From Streptomyces sp. NBC_01478 (GTDB lineage: Bacteria; Actinomycetota; Actinomycetes; Streptomycetales; Streptomycetaceae): a stretch of DNA of 64,000 nt. Both the position numbers and the translations under genes were made by a program. The notes under the pieces were generated by a model. It was not told the origin of the DNA. It did not search any database and saw only the letters and a list, made by a program, of their open reading frames with translations. Shown here one piece after another: positions 8,685 through 17,765 of the stretch (position 1 is its first letter; each line of letters begins with the position of its first letter). The stretch spans positions 4,445,501 to 4,509,500 of the forward strand of contig NZ_CP109444.1 of NCBI RefSeq assembly GCF_036227225.1, written 5' to 3'.

Positions 8685-9122
8685 ATGCCAGCCCATACCG
8701 CGACCGCACAGCCCGCAAGCCCCGACATGCGGGAGGCTCAGTGGCAACTCCCGCGCACCCCGCGCAGTGCGGGGCACGCACGCGCGCTCCTTCGCTTGCA
8801 GCTCACGGACTGGAAGATCGCCTGCGAAGTCGCCGACACCGCCGAGCTGTTGCTCTCGGAGCTCGTCACCAACTCCGTCCGGCACGCACGAACTCCGCCC
8901 GGCCGCGAAATCGGCGTGCGCTTCGCCACGTACGACGGAAGGCTGCGTGTGGAGGTCGCCGACGCGAGCGACCACCGGCCCCAGCCCCGAGAAGCCGCCC
9001 TCGAAGACGAAGGAGGCCGGGGGCTCGCCCTCGTACAGTCCTTGGCGGAGCGCTGGGGATGCTGTCCCCGCCTGCACGGCATCGGAAAGGCGACATGGGC
9101 GGAGCTGTCGCTGCCACGATGA
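8685..9122 (+). CDS. RsbW-like ATP-binding protein (HATPase domain)
   Basis: A 145-residue single-domain GHKL ATPase of the kind common in streptomycetes as anti-sigma-factor-like regulators. It has the N box (SELVTNSVRHA), the G1 region (VEVADASDHRP) and the G2 loop (GGRGLALVQSLAERWG). GGAGG lies 6-7 bases before the ATG. The promoter region carries two copies of the GntR operator, so expression is probably under the neighbouring repressor. The sigma or anti-sigma-antagonist partner is not in the window. Confidence 0.85.
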   Translation: MPAHTATAQPASPDMREAQWQLPRTPRSAGHARALLRLQLTDWKIACEVADTAELLLSELVTNSVRHARTPPGREIGVRFATYDGRLRVEVADASDHRPQPREAALEDEGGRGLALVQSLAERWGCCPRLHGIGKATWAELSLPR

Positions 9123-9202
9123 GCGCAAGCAACACAGCGGTACAGCCGATAGCGTCGAGAGCGCCGCACACCATATCTAACGCCGCATATGAGGAGATCC
9201 CC

Positions 9203-9610
9203 GTGGCCGACGCCTCCGTTCCCCCGCCGGACCGACCGGCCACGCCGGACGACGCCGTCACGGTGACGCTCACCTACACCGGCGACCAGGCCGAAGTGCT
9301 GCGCACACTCGCCCTCTTGGAAGGGCGGACGCCTGAGGAAGTGGCGTTGGACCACATCGCACGCGGCCTTCCGTTGTCCTTCTCCTCGCCCTTGGGAGAG
9401 GACTCGGACGCGATGGCCGTTCTGGCGCGGGCCATGTTCGACGGGCCTTCCGACTTGGCCACTCGATCCAGCGAGGACCTGTTCGAGGAAGGTGGCCGTG
9501 GAAACGGCATCTGTTCGGCGTCAAGGCAACAGCGGACGCCCTGGCCAGCATGCGCGCCTGGGCAAGCACGGATCGGCTCACACTCGCCACGGTGGGCTGG
9601 CCGCTCCTGA
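9203..9610 (+). CDS. Small protein, possible antitoxin of a decayed pair
   Basis: About 135 codons from a GTG with GAGGAG a few bases upstream. An ATG at 9119 overlapping the previous stop is an alternative start. The first 90 residues look coding (VTLTYTGDQAEVLRTLALLE, then RTPEEVALDHIARG, a helical segment as in small DNA-binding antitoxins). After FEEGG (about 9495) the reading loses coding character. I read this as an antitoxin-like gene fused out of frame to the fragment that follows. The function is inferred weakly. Confidence 0.4.
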   Translation: MADASVPPPDRPATPDDAVTVTLTYTGDQAEVLRTLALLEGRTPEEVALDHIARGLPLSFSSPLGEDSDAMAVLARAMFDGPSDLATRSSEDLFEEGGRGNGICSASRQQRTPWPACAPGQARIGSHSPRWAGRS

Positions 9611-9801
9611 GCGAGGCCGAGCGTCTGATGCGTACGTACGCGGATCATGACGCCATCGGCATGACCGACGCGGTCAACGCCGTTCTGGCTTGGGCGTTGC
9701 CGCAGCCGGTCGTCCTCGCCCTCGACCATCACTACCGGGATGTCATCGCACCCAGGACCGGGGCCGAGGTTCCACTGCACGTGCTCCCAGCAGTCCGGTA
9801 G
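9511..9801 (+). pseudogene. Possible PIN-domain toxin remnant
   Basis: Frame 1 from 9511 reads as the C-terminal two-thirds of a small protein: FGVKATADALASMRAW, then GMTDAVNAVLAWALPQP and VLALDHHYRDVIAP. The TDAV and LDHHY segments resemble the last acidic residues of PIN ribonucleases. The usual opening beta strand with its first Asp is absent, and no good start codon with a ribosome binding site exists. A deletion joining an antitoxin gene to a toxin gene would explain both frames. Confidence 0.3.
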
Positions 9802-9803
9802 CG

Positions 9804-9838
9804 GGTTGAACTGCCTTTGATTCAGAGGGAGTTCAACC
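9804..9838. terminator. Palindrome, copy 2
   Basis: Arms 9804-9820 and 9822-9838 pair with one G-G mismatch and one G-U pair around a single T. It is the same 35-base element as at 6323-6357 with two base changes in the first arm and one in the second. It follows the toxin-like remnant and probably terminates it. Confidence 0.6.
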
Positions 9839-10081
9839 GTTCGCACCAATCTCGGGACGCCGCCCTCCCGCGGCACAGCATCTGCCGCACCACCACACCC
9901 GTTCCGGCACACGCGGACACCGGCACCGGCACCAGCACCGGCACCGGCACCGGCGAACATTCGGCCGTTCGGAGGAAACCGGAGTCCTGTCGGTGCTCGT
10001 ACGCCGACGGCGGCGAGCGGGACGGCATCGTGGCTCCCGTTCCGACCAGCCCGCGGCCCCGCTCCCACCCAGGAGGACTTC

Positions 10082-10864
10082 ATGCTCGGTACCGACTTCA
10101 TCACCGGATCGCCCAACTGGCTCGACCTCGGCAGCCCCGACATCGACGCGGCCGCCGCGTTCTACGGCGCGGTCCTCGGCTGGCAGTTCGTCTCCGCCGG
10201 TCCTGACACAGGCGGATACGGGTTCTTCCAGGTGGACGGCAAGACCGTCGCCGCCCTCGGGCCGCTCACCGAGGAAGGGGCGCGGTCCGCCTGGATGATC
10301 CACTTCAAGACCGACGACATCACGGCCACCGTCCACGCCGTCACGGCCGGAGGCGGCACCGTACGGATGGAGCCCATGGACGTCATGGGCGAGGGCATGC
10401 TGGCGCAGGCCACCGACCCGCAGGGCGCGCAGTTCGCGCTCTGGCAGCCCGGCAGGACGGCGGGCCTGGAACTCACCTCGGCCCCGAACACCCTGCTCTG
10501 GGCGGAGCTGCACGCCCCCGACCCGGAGGCGGACATCGCCTTCTACCAGGGCCTGTTCGGCTGGCGCAGCCAGGACATGCAGGCACCCGGCATGACGTAC
10601 CGGGTACTGAGCACCAGCACCGGCGACCAGCAGGACGCCTCCTTCGGCGGGGTCGCGCCGTTGAACGAGGGCGAGGGCGAACAGCCGCGCTGGGTGCCGT
10701 ACTTCCACTCGACGGACGTCGACGCCACGATCGACGCGGCGCGGTCCAACGGCGGTTCCGAGCTGATGCCGGCCACGGACGTACCGGAGGTCGGCCGGAT
10801 CGGCTGGCTCGCGGACCCCTTCGGCGCGGTGTTCGCCCTGCTGAAGCCGGATCCGCGCATGTGA
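10082..10864 (+). CDS. VOC (glyoxalase/bleomycin-resistance fold) protein, two-domain
   Basis: A 260-residue protein made of two vicinal-oxygen-chelate domains (about 1-125 and 130-258). Each opens with a (S/A)PNxLxWxEL-type strand and ends with DPxGAxFALxxP (DPQGAQFALWQP and DPFGAVFALLKP). Streptomyces proteins of this layout are often labelled hydroxylases or glyoxalases without proof. AGGAGG lies 6 bases before the ATG. It stands alone, and its substrate is unknown. Confidence 0.85.
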   Translation: MLGTDFITGSPNWLDLGSPDIDAAAAFYGAVLGWQFVSAGPDTGGYGFFQVDGKTVAALGPLTEEGARSAWMIHFKTDDITATVHAVTAGGGTVRMEPMDVMGEGMLAQATDPQGAQFALWQPGRTAGLELTSAPNTLLWAELHAPDPEADIAFYQGLFGWRSQDMQAPGMTYRVLSTSTGDQQDASFGGVAPLNEGEGEQPRWVPYFHSTDVDATIDAARSNGGSELMPATDVPEVGRIGWLADPFGAVFALLKPDPRM

Positions 10865-10910
10865 GGGGGCGAGCGCGGGACAAGCTGCGCTCGGGAGCTC
10901 CGTAAAGACA

Positions 10911-10932
10911 GCCGGCGGTGGCGGCCGCCGGC
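10911..10932. terminator. Hairpin between convergent genes
   Basis: GCCGGCGG (10911-10918) pairs with CCGCCGGC (10925-10932). It lies in the 80-base gap between the VOC gene and the convergent ThDP enzyme and is a likely shared terminator without a T run. Confidence 0.45.
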
Positions 10933-10944
10933 CCACCCAACCCG

Positions 10945-12630
10945 TCAGTCCAAGTGCGTCGCCGCGAACATCCGCAGCACAGCCGGGAGTACGACCACGG
11001 AGGGCCCCGGTTCCGCCAGCGCCTTCGCCAGGTCCGACTCCAGTGCCTCCGGAGTCGTACGGACCCCTCGCACCCCGAACGACTCCGCCAGCGCCACGTA
11101 GTCCGGCCGGGTCAGTTCCGTCGCCGTGGCCTCGCCGAAGGCGTCCGTCATGTACTCGCGGAGGATGCCGTAGCCGCCGTCGTCGACGATGAGCCAAGTC
11201 ACGTTCAGGTCGTACTGCTTGGCCGTCGCCAGCTCCGCGATGGAGTACAGCGCGCCACCGTCGCCGGACACCGCCAGCACCGGCCGCGTCGGGTCCGCCG
11301 CCGCCGCGCCCAGTGCCGCCGGGAAGCCGTAGCCGAGGCCGCCCGCGCCCTGGGCGGAGTGGAGGTGGTTGGGGCCCTTCGCGTCGAAGGCCGACCAAGC
11401 CCAGTAGGCGAGGATCGTCATGTCCCAGAAGGAGGGGGAGTTGGCGGGGAGCGCCCTGCGTACCGACTCCAACACGCTCTGTTCCAGGGTCAGTTCCTGA
11501 GCGGCGATGCGTTCCCGTACGCGGCCCAGCAGCTCGGCCACCCGTTCCGCCGCCGTCGGGTCCGTCCGCTCCGTCACCGTCTCCAGCAGCGCCTGCACCG
11601 CGTGCCAAGCGTCCGCGTGGATGCCCAACGCCGGGTGGTTCGACTCCAGTTTGCCGAGGTCCGCCTCGATCTGGACGACCCGGCCGCGCGGCGCGAACGT
11701 GTGGTAGTTGGAGGACAGTTCACCCAACCCCGAACCCACCACCAGCACTACGTCCGCGTCCTCCAGGAAGTCCGTCGTGTGGCGGTCCTCCAGCCAGGAC
11801 TGCAACGACAACGGATGGTTCCACGGGAACGCGCCCTTGCCGCCGGGGGTCGTCACCACCGGGGCCTGGAGCTTCTCCGCCAGTTGCCGCAGCTTCTTCG
11901 ACGCGTCCGCCCGTACGACTCCCCCGCCCGCGATGATCGCGGGACGCGCCGCGCGCGACAGCAAGTCCGCTGCCACGGCGGTCAGTTCGGGGCGCGGGAC
12001 CAGGTCCTCCGGGGTCGCGTCCACCGCCGTCACCACCGGGAGGAGAGTCGGAGACAGCAGGACGTCCTGCGGGATCTCCACCCACACCGGGCCGTGCGGA
12101 GCCGTGAGCGCCGACTTCCAGGCCTCCGCGATCGCCGACGGGATCTGCGACTGCGCGCGGACCGTGTGAACCGACTTCACCACACCCCTGAACGAGGCGG
12201 ACTGGTCCGGGAGTTCGTGCAGATAGCCGTGGCGGCCGCCGCCCAGGCCCGCCGTCGGGATCTGGCTGCTGATCGCCAGGACGGGGGCCGAGGCCGCCCG
12301 CGCCTCCTGGAGCGCCGCCAGTGACGTCAGCGCGCCGGGGCCCGTCGACAGCAGCAGCGGCGCCGCCTCGCCCGTGATGCGGCCGTACGCGTCCGCCGCG
12401 AACCCGGCGTTGTTCTCCACCCGTAGGCCGATGTACCGCAGGTCGGAGCGGCGCAGCGCGTCGAACATGCCGAGCGCGTGCTGGCCCGGCAGGCCGAAGA
12501 CGGTCGTCGCGCCGAGGCCCGCCAGGGTCTCCACGACCAGGTCACCGCCGTTGCGCCCGGGAGGCGGGTTCAGCGCGGCGGTGATCTGCGCGGCCGTAGG
12601 CCGGAGTTCCAGGTCGTGGTCGTGAGTCAC
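10945..12630 (-). CDS. Thiamine-diphosphate-dependent enzyme (acetolactate synthase-like)
   Basis: A 561-residue enzyme of the acetolactate synthase / benzoylformate decarboxylase superfamily. It has an N-terminal pyrimidine-binding domain with the catalytic Glu in RVENNAGFAADAYG, a central domain, and a C-terminal pyrophosphate-binding domain with GDGGALYSIAELATAKQY followed by an Asp where most relatives have Asn. It is not an obvious anabolic acetolactate synthase: no small subunit gene is near. It is followed upstream by an agmatinase-family gene and a transporter on the same strand. The GTG start at 12630 has only a weak purine-rich leader. The reaction cannot be fixed from sequence. Confidence 0.8.
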   Translation of the reverse strand: MTHDHDLELRPTAAQITAALNPPPGRNGGDLVVETLAGLGATTVFGLPGQHALGMFDALRRSDLRYIGLRVENNAGFAADAYGRITGEAAPLLLSTGPGALTSLAALQEARAASAPVLAISSQIPTAGLGGGRHGYLHELPDQSASFRGVVKSVHTVRAQSQIPSAIAEAWKSALTAPHGPVWVEIPQDVLLSPTLLPVVTAVDATPEDLVPRPELTAVAADLLSRAARPAIIAGGGVVRADASKKLRQLAEKLQAPVVTTPGGKGAFPWNHPLSLQSWLEDRHTTDFLEDADVVLVVGSGLGELSSNYHTFAPRGRVVQIEADLGKLESNHPALGIHADAWHAVQALLETVTERTDPTAAERVAELLGRVRERIAAQELTLEQSVLESVRRALPANSPSFWDMTILAYWAWSAFDAKGPNHLHSAQGAGGLGYGFPAALGAAAADPTRPVLAVSGDGGALYSIAELATAKQYDLNVTWLIVDDGGYGILREYMTDAFGEATATELTRPDYVALAESFGVRGVRTTPEALESDLAKALAEPGPSVVVLPAVLRMFAATHLD

Positions 12631-12686
12631 TTGATCTCTGTCTCTCTACGAGTCACCGATGCGAATCGCCAACTGCCCCGCGCGTC

Positions 12687-13655
12687 CTACGCGTTGCGCG
12701 CCTCGGCAATCTGACGGGACATGATGGTGATCAGGTCGTACGCGGTGTGCGACGCCGCCACCGACGTGATCTCGGCGTGGTCGTACGCCGGTGCCACCTC
12801 GACGACGTCCGCCGACACCAGGTTGCAGGATGCCAGGCCGCGCAGGATCTCCAGAAGTTCGCGGGAGGTCAGACCGCCGGCCTCGGGCGTGCCGGTGCCG
12901 GGCGCGTGGGCCGGGTCGAGGCAGTCGATGTCGATGGAGATGTAGAGGGGGCGGTCGCCGATGCGCTGGCGCAGTTGGTCGGCGACCTCGTCGGCGCCCC
13001 GGCGGTAGACGTCCGCCGACGTCACGATGCCGAAGCCCATCTTCTCGTCGTCCTTGAGGTCCTGCTTGCCGTACAGCGGACCGCGGATACCGACGTGCGA
13101 GAGCGCCTCCGTGTCGAGGATGCCCTCCTCAACTGCCCTGCGGAACGGCGTCCCGTGCGTGTACTCGGCGCCGAAGTACGTGTCCCAGGTGTCGAGATGG
13201 GCGTCGAAGTGCAGCAGGGCCACCGGGCCGTGCTTCTTCGCGACGGACCTCAACAGGGGCAGCGCGATGGTGTGATCGCCGCCCAGCGTCATCAACCGCG
13301 CGCCGGTGCCCAGGAGTTGGTCCGCGGCCTCCTCGATCGTCTCGACGGCCTCGTTGATGTTGAACGGGTTCGCCGCGATGTCACCGGCGTCCGCGACCTG
13401 CGCGAGGGCGAACGGGGAGGCGTCCTGCGCCGGGTTGTACGGCCGCAGCAGCCGGGACGCCTCGCGGATCGCGTTGCCGCCGAAGCGCGCGCCCGGCCGG
13501 TAGGAGACACCGGCGTCGAACGGCACCCCGACCACGGCGACATCGGCGCTGCCGACCTCGTCCAGGCGCGGCAGCCGGGCGTAGGTCGCCGGTCCGGCGA
13601 ACCGCGGGACGCGGGAGGAGTCGACGGGACCGCGAGGCGTCTCGTTGCTGGTCAT
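12687..13655 (-). CDS. speB: Agmatinase / guanidino-acid ureohydrolase
   Basis: A 322-residue ureohydrolase that removes urea from agmatine or a related guanidino compound, with a binuclear manganese site. The metal-binding motifs are complete: [21 protein letters not shown] and [22 protein letters not shown] 13655 is preferred over GTG 13661 because AAGG lies about 8 bases before it. It lies between the ThDP enzyme and a Na+/solute symporter on one strand, which suggests uptake and catabolism of a guanidino compound. In streptomycetes such proteins can be guanidinobutyrases rather than true agmatinases. Confidence 0.82.
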   Translation of the reverse strand: MTSNETPRGPVDSSRVPRFAGPATYARLPRLDEVGSADVAVVGVPFDAGVSYRPGARFGGNAIREASRLLRPYNPAQDASPFALAQVADAGDIAANPFNINEAVETIEEAADQLLGTGARLMTLGGDHTIALPLLRSVAKKHGPVALLHFDAHLDTWDTYFGAEYTHGTPFRRAVEEGILDTEALSHVGIRGPLYGKQDLKDDEKMGFGIVTSADVYRRGADEVADQLRQRIGDRPLYISIDIDCLDPAHAPGTGTPEAGGLTSRELLEILRGLASCNLVSADVVEVAPAYDHAEITSVAASHTAYDLITIMSRQIAEARNA

Positions 13656-13719
13656 GGACACTGCCTTCTTTCCTACGCTTCGTCGCGTATGGGGTTGTTT
13701 CTAACCTCTGGCCACGAAT

Positions 13720-15189
13720 CTACCGGTGTGCCACGACCGGCTCGGACCCTACTTCGGGTGCACCGCGCCCCGCCAGCCGGTCCCGCCACGCGGCGAGTAC
13801 GGCCGCGTCGGTCGCCGGCGTGGCGAGGGAGACCGTGACGTAGGCGGCCAGGGACAGCAACAGGCCGTAGTACACGGGCTCGTTGGCGAGGATGCCGTAG
13901 GTCGCCATCAGGCCGACGACCGCGAGGCCGCCGACGGCCACGGACGCGAGCGCGCCCTGTGCGGTGCCGCGCTTCCACAGCAGTCCGCCGAGGATCGGGA
14001 CGAGGAGGCCGCCGACGAGGAGGTTGTACGCCACCGTCAGCGCCTCCACCACGTTGTTCAGCGCGATCGCCGTGACGATCACCGCGACGCCCATGACGAG
14101 GATGAAGGCGCGGTTGCCGCGCACCTCGTCGTGCTGCTCCTCCGCGCCGTCCCGCCGGACGGCTCCCCGCAGCTTCGACCAGATGTCGTTGTTGGCGACC
14201 GTGGCGCAGGCGATCAGCGCGCCGGAGGACGTCGACATCACGGCGGCGAGCGCAGCCGCGAGCACCAATCCCCTTACCCCGACCGGGAGTTCGTCCTTGA
14301 CGATGGTCGCGAAGGCGTCGTCCGCGCTGCCGAGGTTCGGGTACAGGACCTTGGCCGCCGTGCCGATGACGGCGCCGGCGAGGGCGTAGACGAGACAGTA
14401 GGTGCCCGCGACCGTGCCGCCCCACTTGGCGGTCCTGTCGCTGCCCGCCGTGAACACGCGCTGCCAGATGTCCTGCCCGATGAGCATGCCGAACGTGTAG
14501 ATCAGGACGTAGGTGAAGATCGTCTCGCCGCCGATGCCCAGCGGGTCGAAGTACCCGGTGGGCAGTTTCGCCCGCATCTCGCCGAAGCCGCCCGCCTTGA
14601 CGACCGCGATGGGGAGCAGGAGCAGCAGGACGCCGATCGTCTTCACCACGAACTGCACCATGTCCGTCAGCGTGATCGACCACATCCCGCCGAGCGTCGA
14701 GTACGCGACGACGATCGAACCGCCGAGGACGATCGCGAGGGTCCGGTTCATGTCGAAGAGGACGTCGAAGATCGTGGCGTAGGCGATCGTCGAGGTGACG
14801 GCCAGCATCAGGGTGTAGGCCCACATGACTACGCCGGAGATGACCCCCGCCCGGCCGCCATACCTGAGATCGAGCATCTCCGACACCGTGTACACCTTCA
14901 GGCGGGCGATGCGGGCGGAGAAGAAGACGGAGAGGGCGAGCAGGCCGAGGCCGATGGTGAAGACCATCCAGGCGCCGGACAGGCCGTACTGGTAGCCGAG
15001 GCCCACCCCGCCGATGGTGGACGCGCCGCCCAGGACGATCGCGGCCATGGTGCCGGAGTACATGACCGGGCCGAGGCGGCGGCCCGCGACCAGGAAGTCG
15101 CTCTTCGACTTGGCGCGGCGCATGCCCCACCAGCCCATGGCCAGCATGCCGGCCAGGTAGACGACGATGACGGTGTAGTCGACGGCCAT
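13720..15189 (-). CDS. Sodium:solute symporter (SSS family)
   Basis: A 489-residue membrane protein with about 13 helices, opening with TVIVVYLAGMLAMGWWGMRR and the SSS signature region GGASTIGGVGLGYQYG. The family couples solute import to sodium. AAGGAGG is 8 bases before the ATG. It is the first gene of the strand group that includes agmatinase and the ThDP enzyme, so its solute may be a polyamine or guanidino compound; that is inference from position only. It is divergent from the PucR regulator, 135 bases apart. Confidence 0.85.
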   Translation of the reverse strand: MAVDYTVIVVYLAGMLAMGWWGMRRAKSKSDFLVAGRRLGPVMYSGTMAAIVLGGASTIGGVGLGYQYGLSGAWMVFTIGLGLLALSVFFSARIARLKVYTVSEMLDLRYGGRAGVISGVVMWAYTLMLAVTSTIAYATIFDVLFDMNRTLAIVLGGSIVVAYSTLGGMWSITLTDMVQFVVKTIGVLLLLLPIAVVKAGGFGEMRAKLPTGYFDPLGIGGETIFTYVLIYTFGMLIGQDIWQRVFTAGSDRTAKWGGTVAGTYCLVYALAGAVIGTAAKVLYPNLGSADDAFATIVKDELPVGVRGLVLAAALAAVMSTSSGALIACATVANNDIWSKLRGAVRRDGAEEQHDEVRGNRAFILVMGVAVIVTAIALNNVVEALTVAYNLLVGGLLVPILGGLLWKRGTAQGALASVAVGGLAVVGLMATYGILANEPVYYGLLLSLAAYVTVSLATPATDAAVLAAWRDRLAGRGAPEVGSEPVVAHR

Positions 15190-15324
15190 ACGGGGGCCTC
15201 CTTACGCACGTGCTCGGAGTCTGGGGGACGGCTTGCGCCGCGACTGACCCTAGGTGGCCGGAAAGCGGCTGCGAAGTGTACGTTTCATCCACCCCAGCCC
15301 GAGGCGATGGAGGAAACGTCCACC

Positions 15325-16845
15325 ATGCCGGACCTCACCGTTCCGCCCACACCACCCGTGCCCCTCGCCGCCCTGCTGGCCCGCGAGGACCTCGGGCTGC
15401 GGCAGATCGCGGGCCCCGCCGACCCCGACACCGTCATCCACTGGGCGCACACGTCGGAGATGCCGGACCCGTATCCGTACCTGCTGGGCGGCGAACTGCT
15501 GCTGACGGCGGGCGTCCACATCCCGGAGGCGGCCGGCTCGGGCACGTACTTCGCCGACTACGTCTCCCGGATCGTCGAGGCGGGCGGTGTGGCCCTCGGC
15601 TTCGGCGTCGCGCCGGTCCACGACACCGTGCCGCGGGCCCTGGTCGCCGCCTGCGACCACTACGACCTGCCGCTCCTGGAGGTCCCGCCGCCCACCCCGT
15701 TCTCCCGCGTGGCCCGCGCGGTCTGGCAACTGATGGCCCAGGCCCGCCTCGCCGAACTCCGCCGCGTCACCGAGGCCCAGCAGAGCCTGGCGGCAGCGGC
15801 CTCCCGCCCCGCCCCGATCCCTTCGGTGCTAGGACAACTCGCCCAACGGGTCGGCGGGCGGGCGGTGTTGTACGGGCCCGACGGCACGGAGATCGCGGCG
15901 GCGGGGCGGGGCGCGACGGGAGCGGAGACACAGGAGTCGCTGGCGGGACTGGCGCGGGTGGTGCGTCCCACCGAAACACCCTCGTCCGCTACGGCCCCCT
16001 CCCCCACGCCCTCGTCCGCGAAGCCCCCCACCTCCGCCACCGACACCGTCCCCGGCGCCCACCTCGCCGCCTACGCCCTCGGCACCGGTCAGGGTTTCGT
16101 CCTGGGGGTCGCCGCCCCGCACCGCGACCCCGGCGACCACACCATCGCCTCCGTCGCCGCCGTGCTCCTCTCCCTCCTCACCGGCGAACACCAGAGCCGC
16201 ACGGGAGCGGACCGGTCCTCGGCGCTCGTACGGCTGCTGCTGGGCTCCCAGCCGGAGGACGTCGCGTCGCTGCTCGGCGGGGACCGGTGGATCGTCGTAC
16301 AGGCACGGCCCGACGCACCCGCGCCCGCGCCCGACCCCGTCACCGCGTCCGCGCTGGGCGCCGCGCTCGGTTCCGCGCTGATCGACCTGACGCCGGACGT
16401 CGTACGGGTACTGGTCCCCGCCGATCGTGAACCCGGCCCGCAGTCCGGCTGGACGCTCGGGGTCAGTGCCGCCGTAGCTCCTCAGGACTGGTCCGTCGCC
16501 GACACCCAGGCGGCCCGCGCGCTGGCCCGAGCCCGTGCGACCCGCGCCCCGCTGGTCCGGCACGGCGCTTCCGGCCGGGCCGGTCTCGCCGAGCTGGTCC
16601 CGCACGACGAGGCCGAGGCGCACGCCCGTGCCCTCCTGGCGCCGCTCGCCGCGCAGCCCGCGCTCGTCGAGACCCTGCGCACCTGGCTCTCCCTGCACGG
16701 GAGTTGGGACCGTACGGCGGTCGCCCTGGCCGTGCACCGCAACACCGTGCGGCAGCGGATCGCCCGGTGCGCGGCGCTGCTGGGCACGGACCTGGACGAT
16801 CCGGACGTACGGATGGAGCTGTGGTTCGGCCTGCGACACCTGTGA
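15325..16845 (+). CDS. PucR-family transcriptional regulator
   Basis: A 506-residue regulator. The N-terminal PucR domain covers roughly residues 10-125 (VIHWAHTSEMPDPYPYLLGG), a middle GGDEF-like linker follows, and the C-terminal helix-turn-helix is at about 450-500 (DRTAVALAVHRNTVRQRIAR). Members often respond to nitrogen compounds such as purines, polyamines or GABA. ATG 15325 has GGAGGAAACG just upstream, so it is preferred over ATG 15307. Being divergent from the symporter, it probably controls the symporter-agmatinase group. Confidence 0.88.
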   Translation: MPDLTVPPTPPVPLAALLAREDLGLRQIAGPADPDTVIHWAHTSEMPDPYPYLLGGELLLTAGVHIPEAAGSGTYFADYVSRIVEAGGVALGFGVAPVHDTVPRALVAACDHYDLPLLEVPPPTPFSRVARAVWQLMAQARLAELRRVTEAQQSLAAAASRPAPIPSVLGQLAQRVGGRAVLYGPDGTEIAAAGRGATGAETQESLAGLARVVRPTETPSSATAPSPTPSSAKPPTSATDTVPGAHLAAYALGTGQGFVLGVAAPHRDPGDHTIASVAAVLLSLLTGEHQSRTGADRSSALVRLLLGSQPEDVASLLGGDRWIVVQARPDAPAPAPDPVTASALGAALGSALIDLTPDVVRVLVPADREPGPQSGWTLGVSAAVAPQDWSVADTQAARALARARATRAPLVRHGASGRAGLAELVPHDEAEAHARALLAPLAAQPALVETLRTWLSLHGSWDRTAVALAVHRNTVRQRIARCAALLGTDLDDPDVRMELWFGLRHL

Positions 16846-16916
16846 GTGGCCGGGGGTGAGTGATCCACATCCCAGCGTGCGGGACGCCGGGCAAGGGCAC
16901 AGCCGTCTGCTTCACA

Positions 16917-17714
16917 ATGGGAGGCATGCCGATACCCGGGACCCCCAGCCGCGCCGAGCTCGTCGATCACCTTGTGAAGACCCGTATCGCGGGCGACGTA
17001 GCCACGCCCCGTGAGAACAACCTCTCCCACTACCGCAAGCTCGCGAACGGCGACCGCCACTACTGGCTCGGCCTGGAGCTCGGCGACCGCTGGTCCGACG
17101 AGCAGGACGTGCTCGCGGTGATGGCGGAGCGGGTGGGTGTCAACGACGACGCCGAGTACCGCTACGGCCAGGACACCATCGACCCGGAGCTGACGATCGC
17201 GGGTCTCGACCGGCTGGCGGCGCGGCTGCGCAAGGCGGCCGACGGGCAGCAGCGGGTGCTCTTCGCGACCGGTCACCCCGGTGGCCTGCTCGATGTGCAC
17301 CGGGCCACGGCCGCCGCGCTGCGCACGGCCGGCTGCGAGATCGTGGTGATCCCGGAGGGGTTGCAGACGGAGGAGGGGTACGTCGTGCAGTTCGCGGACG
17401 TGTCCGTCCTGGAGCACGGGGCGACGCTGTGGCACACGCACTCCGGTGAGCCGATGAAGGCGATCCTCACCACCCTGGAGCGCGAGGGCCGCCCGCTGCC
17501 GGACCTGGTCGTCGCCGACCACGGCTGGGCGGGTTACGCGGGCCGGCACGGCGTCGACTCCGTCGGTTACGCGGACTGCAACGACCCGGCGCTCTTCCTC
17601 GGCGAGTCGGAGGGCACCGTCCAGGTGGCGGTCCCGCTCGACGACCATGTGGTCAGCCCCAGGCACTACGACCCGATGACGGCGTATCTGCTGGCGGAGG
17701 CGGGACTCGACTGA
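16917..17714 (+). CDS. Phosphatase-like protein
   Basis: A 265-residue protein that resembles actinobacterial proteins labelled phosphatase (histidine-rich, with FATGHPGGLLDVHRA near residue 105 and ATLWHTHSGEPMKAIL near 170). The conserved His and Asp positions hint at a metal site, but I cannot name a characterised relative. ATG 16917 or ATG 16926 could start it; GGGAGG lies too close to the second for normal use, and translation may be leaderless. It follows the PucR gene by 71 bases on the same strand. Confidence 0.65.
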   Translation: MGGMPIPGTPSRAELVDHLVKTRIAGDVATPRENNLSHYRKLANGDRHYWLGLELGDRWSDEQDVLAVMAERVGVNDDAEYRYGQDTIDPELTIAGLDRLAARLRKAADGQQRVLFATGHPGGLLDVHRATAAALRTAGCEIVVIPEGLQTEEGYVVQFADVSVLEHGATLWHTHSGEPMKAILTTLEREGRPLPDLVVADHGWAGYAGRHGVDSVGYADCNDPALFLGESEGTVQVAVPLDDHVVSPRHYDPMTAYLLAEAGLD

Positions 17715-17723
17715 GGGGCACCA

Positions 17724-17765
17724 CTCAACTCCCCTGTCACGGCGCTCAACTCCCTTGTCACGGCC
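17724..17765. repeat. Two tandem copies of a 21-bp unit between convergent genes
   Basis: Copies at 17724-17744 and 17745-17765 begin CTCAACTCCC and differ at two positions. The second includes the last codon and stop of the cation transporter gene. Confidence 0.7.

Noticed and set aside
10945..13655. Clavam-type biosynthetic cluster
   Set aside because: Only a ThDP enzyme and a ureohydrolase are present. No beta-lactam synthetase, clavaminate synthase or acyltransferase genes are near.
13726..15324. Long N-terminal extension of the PucR protein
   Set aside because: The extension is antisense to the symporter gene; the ribosome binding site and PucR domain begin at 15325.
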